Source: CAYWTX01 sp964461295 | Lineage (GTDB): Bacteria > Planctomycetota > Phycisphaerae > SM23-33 | NCBI GenBank assembly: GCA_964461295.1 | Contig: CAYWTX010000380.1 | Coordinates: 1-7,298, forward strand | Direction: 5' to 3' | DNA: 7,298 bases | Part shown: in pieces, positions 1 through 5,396 of the stretch | Position numbering within the stretch: position 1 is the first letter of the stretch | Layout: each line of letters begins with the position of its first letter | Translations under genes and position numbers: made by a program | The notes under the pieces: generated by a model | What the model was told of the DNA's origin: nothing | Seen by the model: the letters and a program-made list of their open reading frames with translations, nothing else | The model's database searches: none

Positions 1-10
1 CGCACCTTTC

Positions 11-193
11 GCCCTTTCAGGGCTTGATCTTGGGGGCCATGGGTACCCAGGGCGTTGCCCTGGGCTGTATTCCGTCAGCCTTTCAGGCTGAAGAACAGTG
101 CTCCACCTGTCTCGAAACTGCAATGATGACGCTACAGTCTCTGTTTTCCGGGGACTTACGCCCCCGGCTGAATCCTCGACGCCCCTTCGGGGC
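11..193. repeat. Cluster of short GC-rich hairpins (intergenic palindromic repeat)
   Basis: Five perfect inverted repeats sit close together. They are GCCCT-TTC-AGGGC (11-23), CCCAGGGC-GTT-GCCCTGGG (46-64), CAGCCT-TTC-AGGCTG (76-90), CCGGGG-8 nt-CCCCGG (148-167) and GCCCC-TTC-GGGGC (181-193). Three share the same TTC loop, which is unlikely by chance and suggests one structured element or successive copies of a small palindromic unit. By eye the base composition is less GC-rich than the neighbouring genes, and no reading frame shows a recognisable protein. From memory, similar multi-hairpin intergenic repeats are common in Planctomycetota and related genomes, but copy number cannot be judged from one window. 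The element may continue left of base 1. It could act as RNA (structured transcript or transcription end) or be a non-autonomous mobile repeat. Confidence 0.6.
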
Positions 194-341
194 TAAGAGG
201 GAGGGAGGTCGCTTCGGCCATTCTTTCACGAACTCCTGGGCCTTCCGTTGGGCCAGTTTCGTCCCGTCGTCACCGCTTCGCGCATGGCGAATCTTCCCCT
301 GGAGACACTGAGGATCTTCGGCGCAGGTCACAGCCGTCCGC
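194..341. other. Non-coding stretch, no gene called
   Basis: This is the rest of the gene-free left edge, downstream of the porin stop. A leftward frame (331 to 83, 82 codons) crosses it and the hairpin cluster. Its third codon positions are not clearly GC-biased, and its product resembles no family I know. An imperfect hairpin (CTGG and CCAG arms, about 236-254) is visible. No clean intrinsic terminator for the leftward porin gene is seen. It probably belongs to the same repeat element as the hairpins to its left. Confidence 0.4.
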
Positions 342-1367
342 TCACCAGGAGTAGCTCACCGTCACGCCACCGTACAGAATGTCGTTGACCAGCGTGTCCT
401 CGTCGTGGAACGGCTGGCTGTAGTTGATGAAGCCCTTCAACGCGATCGACCCGCACTGGGGCGACATGTTCAGGGCCCCGCTCAGGTCGTACGTGAACGT
501 CAGGCCGTAGTTGATCGCGCCCAGGCGCGTGCCGACGCCGCCGTCGCCGCCCAGCCCCACCTTGTCGTAGTAGCGGTGGTCCACGCCCAGCACCAGCGAC
601 GGCGTGACCGTCAGGTCCTTCAGGATGCAGCACTTCTCGCAGCCCATGTCCTTGAGCACGAAGTCATGGCTGACGCCCATCTCCAGCCAGCCCGCCTGCA
701 CGTCGTCGATGTCGTGATAGTAGGCGATGTACGGGTTCAGGATCGGCTTGCCGAAGACCAGGCTGTCATCGAACGAAACCTTCACGTACAGGTCGCTGGT
801 GTTGTCCGCGTCGCCCGAAGAACGCGGGAAGTGGTAGTTGATCCATCCCAGTTCCACCGTCGTGCCGATCTTCTCGATCGCGTACTTCCAGTACGCCGTG
901 AAGTCCACTTCCTGAAGATTGCTGTCGGAGTCGGTCGTCAGATGTTCCTGGCCGACGAACCACTCAAACCAGATCGACCCGCCGAACTCCCCGAAGTTGC
1001 TCCCCTTGCCGCACAGGTCCTTGGTGTCCAGCGAGAACGACAGGTTCACCTGGTGGTTGAGCTTCTCGCGCCTCTCGCCGGCGTACTCGCTCAGGTTGAT
1101 CCCGCGCCACACGTAGTCGCTCACCACCGTGTAGTCCACGCCGAACGAGAGCGGAATCGGCTTGGTCCACTCGGGCGCAGCCCCCTCGGGGGCCGGCGGC
1201 GCCTTCTCGGCCGGGGCAGTCGCCGCCTTGTCGGCGCCCGGCGTCGCCGGCACGGCCGAGAGCCAGTTCGTCGCGCCCGCGCCCTGCCCGGCGAAGGCCG
1301 CCGACCCAACCAGAACCGCCGCCATCGTCCCCGCCGACACACGCAAGCAGTTGCCCGTCCGATTCAT
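342..1367 (-). CDS. TorF/Gcw_chp-like putative porin, outer-membrane beta-barrel
   Basis: 341 residues. Residues 1-26 form a signal peptide (basic n-region, hydrophobic core, AFA cleavage site before Gly27). An Ala/Pro-rich linker follows (about 27-70), then alternating hydrophobic/polar strands to the end. The strand block VSDYVWRGINLSE (82-94) resembles the start of the Gcw_chp / TorF-family putative porins. The protein ends in VSYSW, and a terminal aromatic residue is typical of barrel proteins inserted by BamA. The likely role is an outer-membrane channel of unknown substrate. The ATG at 1367 was chosen over an upstream in-frame ATG (1391) because a purine-rich GGAGAAGGAG block lies 6 nt before it and the signal peptide starts there. 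The Cys residues are odd for a barrel: C243, C246 and C247 form a CxxCC cluster, with C119 and C305 elsewhere. The family assignment rests on motif memory; the barrel call is firmer. Confidence 0.75.
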   Translation of the reverse strand: MNRTGNCLRVSAGTMAAVLVGSAAFAGQGAGATNWLSAVPATPGADKAATAPAEKAPPAPEGAAPEWTKPIPLSFGVDYTVVSDYVWRGINLSEYAGERREKLNHQVNLSFSLDTKDLCGKGSNFGEFGGSIWFEWFVGQEHLTTDSDSNLQEVDFTAYWKYAIEKIGTTVELGWINYHFPRSSGDADNTSDLYVKVSFDDSLVFGKPILNPYIAYYHDIDDVQAGWLEMGVSHDFVLKDMGCEKCCILKDLTVTPSLVLGVDHRYYDKVGLGGDGGVGTRLGAINYGLTFTYDLSGALNMSPQCGSIALKGFINYSQPFHDEDTLVNDILYGGVTVSYSW

Positions 1368-1370
1368 CGG

Positions 1371-1383
1371 CTTCTCCTTCTCC
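1371..1383 (-). promoter_or_regulatory. Ribosome binding site of the porin gene
   Basis: Read on the minus strand this is GGAGAAGGAGAAG, with AGGAG ending 6 nt before the ATG at 1367. It is the strongest Shine-Dalgarno match in the window and fixes the porin start against the upstream in-frame ATG at 1391. Confidence 0.7.
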
Positions 1384-1530
1384 GTACGCATCTCGCGCTT
1401 CGCGACGCCCTGCGCTCGCGGATATGCGGCGTCAACTGCACAAATCATGCCAGCCGGCGCGACCGTGTGCAAGCCTCGTTCCGGGAATGGCTTGAACTCG
1501 CGCCGATCCAGGCTCCCTCCGGCGCGGCAC

Positions 1531-1544
1531 GCACAACTTTGTGC
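1531..1544. promoter_or_regulatory. Perfect inverted repeat in divergent spacer, possible operator
   Basis: GCACAA-CT-TTGTGC is a perfect 6-bp inverted repeat with a 2-bp spacer. It lies 163 bp upstream of the porin start and 91 bp upstream of the methyltransferase start. The half-site GCACAA recurs at 1439-1444 and 1668-1673, each time followed by ATC. The dyad size fits a dimeric regulator, but nothing identifies the protein. It could be chance. Confidence 0.3.
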
Positions 1545-1578
1545 AGCTGCCGACAAACAGCAACAGAAATGGCAGGGA

Positions 1579-1598
1579 GCTCCTGTCAAGCCAGGAGC
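1579..1598. promoter_or_regulatory. Inverted repeat containing a minus-strand TTGACA
   Basis: GCTCCTG-TCAAGC-CAGGAGC is a 7-bp stem with a 6-nt loop. On the minus strand the segment 1589-1584 reads TTGACA, a perfect -35 hexamer. The best -10 at usual spacing is poor (CTGTTG after 17 bp), so a porin promoter here is only possible, with a long leader of about 200 nt. Alternatively it is a hairpin in the leader of the rightward methyltransferase. Confidence 0.25.
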
Positions 1599-1635
1599 CA
1601 AGCGGGTATGGTTCTCCGCGAAGGAACGTTCGGCC

Positions 1636-2493
1636 ATGCCGCCTGAGATGTGGCAACCTGGGCAGCGGCACAAATCTGCCGACGAGTGCGATCCTCCGTC
1701 GGCGGCCCAGCCTTCGGCGCGCGCCGATGCCAACCGGCGGATGTTCGATTCCATCGCCCGCCGCTACGACATCCTGAACACGGTGCTGTCGCTGGGGCTG
1801 GACCGCCTCTGGCGCCGCGCGGCCGTCGATGCCCTCCTTCGTCCCGGCGCCGCGGCTGCAATGTGCGAAAGCGTGGCATCGGGGTTGGACGGCCCGGCTG
1901 GGGGGCCCGGCCTCGCATCGGCCCGCCGCGAGGCGGCCTACCTCGACGTGGGGTGCGGCACGGGCGAGCTTGCGCTGGCCGTCGCTCGCCGCGTGCCGGA
2001 TGGTCGCGTTGTGGGCATCGACGCCTCGCGGGCGATGCTCGAAGCGGGCGTCGCGAAGGTCGCGCGTGCCGGCCTGTCCGGCCGCGTCCGCCTCCGGCAG
2101 GGCGACGCCTGCGCCCTGCCGTTTGGCGCCTCCTGCTTCGACGGCGTGCTCAGCGCCTTCTGCCTGCGGAACTTCGCCGACCTGCCCGCCGCCCTGGCGG
2201 AGATGCGCCGTGTGCTTCGGCCGGGCGCCCCGGCCGCGATCCTGGAACTGTCGGTGCCGGCAGGCCTCGCGGCTCGCCTGGCGTGGAAGGCGCACGCGCG
2301 GGTGATGCTCCCGGTCGTCGGCGGCATGCTGAGCCGCGGCGAGGCGTACCGCTACCTGGTGCGGTCGATCGAGGCGTTCGCCCCGCCCCTGGCGGTGGTG
2401 GACCTCCTCCGCGCCGCGGGCTTCGCCGCCGCCGTCGCCCGCCCCCTGTCCGGCGGCGCCGTCACGCTGTACACGGCCCGGCTGGGGAAGTAG
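1636..2493 (+). CDS. ubiE: Demethylmenaquinone/ubiquinone C-methyltransferase, UbiE/MenG family
   Basis: 285 residues from the ATG at 1636; a distant AAGGA lies 10 nt upstream and an in-frame ATG follows at 1648. This class I SAM-dependent methyltransferase is expected to C-methylate the quinone ring in the last steps of menaquinone (or ubiquinone) synthesis. Visible family marks are MFDSIARRYDILN (36-48) with LGLDRLWRR (53-61), the SAM-binding LDVGCGTGEL (103-112), the acidic GID of strand 2 (127-129), GDACALPF (157-164), FCLRNFADL (175-183) leading to RVLRPG (192-197), and the C-terminal YRYLVRSIEAF (238-248) plus an AGF...GG...LY ending. Two oddities: about 35 residues precede the usual family start, and an Ala/Gly-rich stretch (about 71-100) separates the first helices from motif I, making the protein longer than the usual 230-250. 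The start is uncertain; family membership is firm. Confidence 0.88.
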   Translation: MPPEMWQPGQRHKSADECDPPSAAQPSARADANRRMFDSIARRYDILNTVLSLGLDRLWRRAAVDALLRPGAAAAMCESVASGLDGPAGGPGLASARREAAYLDVGCGTGELALAVARRVPDGRVVGIDASRAMLEAGVAKVARAGLSGRVRLRQGDACALPFGASCFDGVLSAFCLRNFADLPAALAEMRRVLRPGAPAAILELSVPAGLAARLAWKAHARVMLPVVGGMLSRGEAYRYLVRSIEAFAPPLAVVDLLRAAGFAAAVARPLSGGAVTLYTARLGK

Positions 2494-2499
2494 CCGGCC

Positions 2500-2527
2500 C
2501 GGTGGACAGCGTGCTGCGGGTCCACCG
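2500..2527. terminator. Hairpin between convergent genes, possible bidirectional terminator
   Basis: CGGTGGAC and GTCCACCG form a perfect 8-bp stem around a 12-nt loop, starting 7 nt after the methyltransferase stop and about 87 bp beyond the stop of the leftward oxidoreductase. Position and symmetry suit a terminator shared by converging genes. No T-run follows on either strand, so intrinsic termination is uncertain. The rest of 2494-2613 shows no gene. Confidence 0.4.
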
Positions 2528-2613
2528 CGGTACGGCGTCCCCTTCCGCGCCGGCGATTGCGGCGGCGTGGCCCCCAGGTCGCGCCGATGCGAGCGACAAG
2601 CGGCCCAGCGGCC

Positions 2614-3870
2614 CTACAGCAGATACGGTTCGCGCTTCGGGCGGTCCAGGAGGCGGTTGGCCTCATCGTCTTCGGGAAAGGTCTCCTGGGCGGCGTCCCA
2701 CTTCAGCGGTCGGCCGAGCTGGTAGGCGATGTTCGCCAGGTGGCAGACCGTCACGCTGCGGCAGCCGATTTCCACGTCGGCGACGGGACGGACGCCGCTT
2801 CGCGCGCAATCGAGAAAGTTGCGCCGGTGGTCGTCGCTGCGGCGCAGGTGCAGTTCGTCAGGGCCGATGCGCTCCCACGCCAGGCTCGGCGGCCAGTAGC
2901 GTAGGAACTCGCGGCCGATGGCGATCGTGCCCTCGCCGCCGCGGAAGGTGATGCCGCCCATGCGCTCGGGCGTGTGCGTCACGGGGATGCCGCCGGCGTA
3001 GAGGAACGTCAGTTTGCGGTGTTCGCGGCCGTCGGCGCCGGGCGGGATGATCTCGACGGGGCCGCCGCCGTCGGCGTCCAGGGCCCACTGCACGATGTCG
3101 AAGTGGTGGGCGCCCCAGTCGGTAAGCCCTCCGCCGGAGAACTCGCTGTAGTGCCGCCAGAAGTAGCACAGCAGGTCGCTGTGGAACGGCCGATACGGCG
3201 CCGGGCCGAGCCAGCGGTCCCAGTCGACGAAATCGGGCGCCGGGTGCGGCGACAGGTCGCACGGGCGGGCGGGTCCCTTGACGCAGACGTCGACGCCCTG
3301 GAGTTTGCCGATGCGTCCGTTGCGAATGAGTTCGCAGGCATGGCGGAACTTGGGCATGGAGCGCTGCTGGCTGCCGGTCTGGAAGACGCGTTTGTAACGG
3401 CGGGCGGCGTCGGCCATGGCGCGGGCCTCGCGGATCGTCAGCGACAGGGGCTTCTCGCAGTAGACGTCCTTGCGGTTTTGGCAGGCGGAGATGGCGGGCA
3501 GGGCGTGCCAGTGCTCCGGGGTGGCGATGTAGACGGCGTCGATTCCGTGGGCCTCGGTAACGGCGTGGTAGTCGGCGGCGGCGGCGCAGGAATCGCCGCC
3601 GTAGTGGCGGTTGACGGCGGCGCGGGCGGCGGCGCGGTTGCGGGCGTTGACGTCGCAGACGGCGACGGCCTGGACGTCGGCGTAGCCCATGAACGCCCGC
3701 AGGCTCTCATATCCCCAGGCGCCCAGGCCGATGAAGCCCATGGTGATGCGGTCGCTGGGGGCGGCCCGTCCCGCGGCGCCCAGGGCGGAGGCGCGGACGA
3801 AGAGCGGCGCGGCCGCGGCGGCCAGCGCGCCCTTCAGGAGCCCGCGACGGGATGTCCGTGCCGAAGGCAT
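2614..3870 (-). CDS. Gfo/Idh/MocA-family oxidoreductase with Tat signal
   Basis: 418 residues. The N-terminus carries a twin-arginine motif (TSRRGLLKG, 6-14) followed by an Ala-rich hydrophobic stretch, so export by the Tat pathway in folded form with bound cofactor is predicted. A Rossmann NAD(P)-binding site follows: GFIGLGAWG (45-53), acidic end of strand 2 at VCDVNARN (71-78), IATPEHWHA (115-123). CEKPLS (138-143) holds the family EKP motif. The C-terminal domain has GGGLTDWGAHHFD (246-258), matching the family's catalytic DxxxH/HxxD block, with candidates D251 and H255. The ending (NFLDCARSG, 351-359, then LANIAYQLGRPLKWD) is typical of exported Planctomycetota members. Such enzymes oxidise, reduce or hydrolyse sugar substrates; the substrate cannot be read here. 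No strong ribosome binding site precedes the ATG. It is transcribed away from the heme genes and is probably monocistronic. Confidence 0.88.
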   Translation of the reverse strand: MPSARTSRRGLLKGALAAAAAPLFVRASALGAAGRAAPSDRITMGFIGLGAWGYESLRAFMGYADVQAVAVCDVNARNRAAARAAVNRHYGGDSCAAAADYHAVTEAHGIDAVYIATPEHWHALPAISACQNRKDVYCEKPLSLTIREARAMADAARRYKRVFQTGSQQRSMPKFRHACELIRNGRIGKLQGVDVCVKGPARPCDLSPHPAPDFVDWDRWLGPAPYRPFHSDLLCYFWRHYSEFSGGGLTDWGAHHFDIVQWALDADGGGPVEIIPPGADGREHRKLTFLYAGGIPVTHTPERMGGITFRGGEGTIAIGREFLRYWPPSLAWERIGPDELHLRRSDDHRRNFLDCARSGVRPVADVEIGCRSVTVCHLANIAYQLGRPLKWDAAQETFPEDDEANRLLDRPKREPYLL

Positions 3871-3898
3871 GGGCGCATCTTAGCCGCACGGAGTCTCT

Positions 3899-3928
3899 TT
3901 GTCGCCGCGGGAGCGGGCGCGGTATAGT
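3899..3928 (+). promoter_or_regulatory. Candidate sigma70 promoter of the heme operon
   Basis: TTGTCG (3899-3904) and TATAGT (3923-3928) are separated by 18 bp in the short divergent spacer. TATAGT is a rare AT-rich hexamer in this very GC-rich DNA. A start site 6-8 nt after the -10 box would fall near 3934-3936, on the GTG at 3935 and just before the GTG at 3941, so the mRNA would be leaderless or nearly so. The location also argues against the upstream in-frame TTG at 3899 as a start codon. Confidence 0.5.
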
Positions 3929-3940
3929 TTCGCTGTGGCG

Positions 3941-4576
3941 GTGAGAACCTATCCCATCATGCTGGACCTGCACGGGCGGCTGGGCGTCGTCGTCGGCGCG
4001 GGGAAGGTCGGCGTGCGCAAGGCGGCTGGGCTGCTGGAGGCCGGGGCACGCGTGCGGATCATCGACGACCGCGCGGGCGAGCTGCCGCCCGAACTGGCCG
4101 GCGCCGAGTTGGTCCGCGAGCGATACGGGGCCCAACTGCTGGCCGGGGCGGCGCTGGTGTTCGCCTGCACGGACGACCGGGCCGTCAACTCGCGCGTCTA
4201 CGCCGACGCCCGCGCCGCCGGCGTTCCCGTCAACGTGGTCGACTGGCCGGCGGAGTGCGATTTTCACGCCCCGGCCGTCGTGGCCGACGGCGACATCGTC
4301 GTGGCGATCGGCACGGGCGGCTCGGCGCCGGGCCTGGCGGCGTGGCTGAAGGGCCGCATCGCCGGCGCCATGCCGCCGCGCGCGGGGGAGTTCGCCGCGG
4401 CCATCGAGGGCCTCCGGCAGGGCCTGAAGCAGACCGTCCCGGACACGCAACGGCGGATGGAGATCATGCGAGCGATGGTGTGCGACGACAGCTACCAGGA
4501 GTTCCTGGCCGCCGGCCTGGAGGCGTTGCGGCGCCGCCTGGCCGCCCTATCCGCGAGCTGCGGCGATGCCCCATGA
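3941..4576 (+). CDS. Precorrin-2 dehydrogenase / siroheme synthase N-terminal-domain protein
   Basis: 211 residues from the GTG at 3941. It resembles the N-terminal half of CysG and yeast Met8p, which oxidise precorrin-2 to sirohydrochlorin with NAD+ and, in some members, insert iron to give siroheme. Family marks are RTYPIMLDLHGR (2-13), the Rossmann loop VVVGAGKVGVRK (16-27), FACTDDRAVN (74-83), NVVDWPAECDFHAPAVV (98-114) and VAIGTGGSAPGLA (121-133). D101 lies where the family has its catalytic Asp. The GTG was chosen because homologues begin with a short segment before YPxxLDL; GTG 3935 and ATG 3959 are alternatives. There is no C-terminal uroporphyrinogen methyltransferase domain, so precorrin-2 must be made by another gene. 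It leads the heme operon and overlaps the next gene by 11 nt, suggesting coupled translation. Confidence 0.85.
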   Translation: MRTYPIMLDLHGRLGVVVGAGKVGVRKAAGLLEAGARVRIIDDRAGELPPELAGAELVRERYGAQLLAGAALVFACTDDRAVNSRVYADARAAGVPVNVVDWPAECDFHAPAVVADGDIVVAIGTGGSAPGLAAWLKGRIAGAMPPRAGEFAAAIEGLRQGLKQTVPDTQRRMEIMRAMVCDDSYQEFLAAGLEALRRRLAALSASCGDAP

Positions 4577-5396
4577 CCTGCCGACGTCCGAAATCCGCCT
4601 GCTGGTGGCCCTGGCGCTGGCGGCGTTGGCGGCCGCGTCGCCGCTGATGTTCCTGGCGGGCGAGGGGCGGCGCAAGGCCCAGGGCGTCGCGGCGGCGACG
4701 CTGCTGAGCACGGGCCTGGGGCTGAGCCTGGCGGCGCTGGCGCTTCGGCTGACAAGGGGGCACCTGCCGACGGGCAGTTCGTTCGACACGTTCACGACGT
4801 TTGCGGTGCTGGCCGGGGCGGCCGCGGTGTACTTCCGCGCAATCGGCATCCTGCCGGCGGCGGGCAAGTTGCTGATCCCGGCGGCGGCGTTCTGCGCCTT
4901 GCTGGCGGCGGCGTTCAGCGGGCAGGCCAACCGCGACTTCGCCGGCGACCTGTGGAACGTGGCGCACGTGGTCTCCGCCGTGGGGGCGGCGGTGTGCTTC
5001 GCCGCCTCCGCCGGCGGCGGAATCCTCTACCTGCAAAAGCACGCCGGCCTCCGTCGCAAGGAGATGGCCGTCTTCGGCCGGCAGATGCCCAGCCTGGAGC
5101 GGCTGGACCGCTTCGTCCGCCACGCCCTGCCGGTGGGGTTCGTGTTTGTCACGGCCGCGATCGCCACCGGCCTGCTGGGGGCGTTCCAGCCGCAGCGGGC
5201 GGAGTTCTTCCGCGCATGGTGGACGCACCCGAAGGTGCTGGTGGCGGGCATCGCGTGGGTGGCGTACGCGCTGGCGCTGCATTCGGTCAGCGCCCGGCGC
5301 TGCCGGATGCGGACGGCGGCCGTGCTCGCCATCGCCGGCTTCGTTCTGCTGGCGGGCGTGATGGTGGGCAGCATGCTCATGCCGAGGGCCTGGTAA
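4566..5396 (+). CDS. Eight-helix membrane protein, CcsA/HemX-like cytochrome c assembly family
   Basis: 276 residues with about eight hydrophobic helices (roughly 12-30, 42-61, 75-91, 99-117, 130-152, 188-206, 221-240, 249-270), so an integral inner-membrane protein. The pattern is that of the cytochrome c assembly superfamily (CcsA, CcmC, HemX). Marks are GSSFDTFTTFA (70-80), LWNVAHVVS (129-137) running into GGGILYLQ (150-157), PSLERLDRF (175-183), and WWTHPKVLVAGIAWVAYAL (218-236) followed by H239. H134 and H239 are candidate heme-contact histidines. Members either bind and deliver heme to apocytochrome c (CcsA) or, as HemX, lie beside hemA and influence HemA level or activity. Immediate proximity to hemA and the short length favour a HemX-like role, but the sequence alone does not decide. 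It overlaps the gene before by 11 nt and hemA by 1 nt (TAATG). Confidence 0.8.
   Translation: MPHDLPTSEIRLLVALALAALAAASPLMFLAGEGRRKAQGVAAATLLSTGLGLSLAALALRLTRGHLPTGSSFDTFTTFAVLAGAAAVYFRAIGILPAAGKLLIPAAAFCALLAAAFSGQANRDFAGDLWNVAHVVSAVGAAVCFAASAGGGILYLQKHAGLRRKEMAVFGRQMPSLERLDRFVRHALPVGFVFVTAAIATGLLGAFQPQRAEFFRAWWTHPKVLVAGIAWVAYALALHSVSARRCRMRTAAVLAIAGFVLLAGVMVGSMLMPRAW

Noticed and set aside
1..193. CRISPR array or tandem repeat at the left edge
   Set aside because: The stems differ in sequence and spacing, with no identical repeats of CRISPR length and no regular spacers.
83..331. Leftward 82-codon frame across the hairpin cluster
   Set aside because: The codon third positions are not GC-biased like the real genes, the frame runs through palindromes, and no family is recognisable.
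405..1646. Long rightward open frame (413 codons) opposite the porin gene
   Set aside because: It is the antisense of a convincing signal-peptide/beta-barrel gene. Its product is Arg/Val/His-rich with no motif, a usual effect of GC-rich codon use.
2974..3927. Rightward open frame (317 codons) opposite the Gfo/Idh/MocA gene
   Set aside because: Its Gly/Val/Ala-rich translation without motifs mirrors the GC-rich codons of the real gene on the other strand.
4952..5395. Upstream extension of the hemA frame
   Set aside because: It overlaps the membrane-protein gene in another frame and is Arg/Gly-rich. HemA homologues begin at the MRIVCVGANHR segment encoded from 5396.
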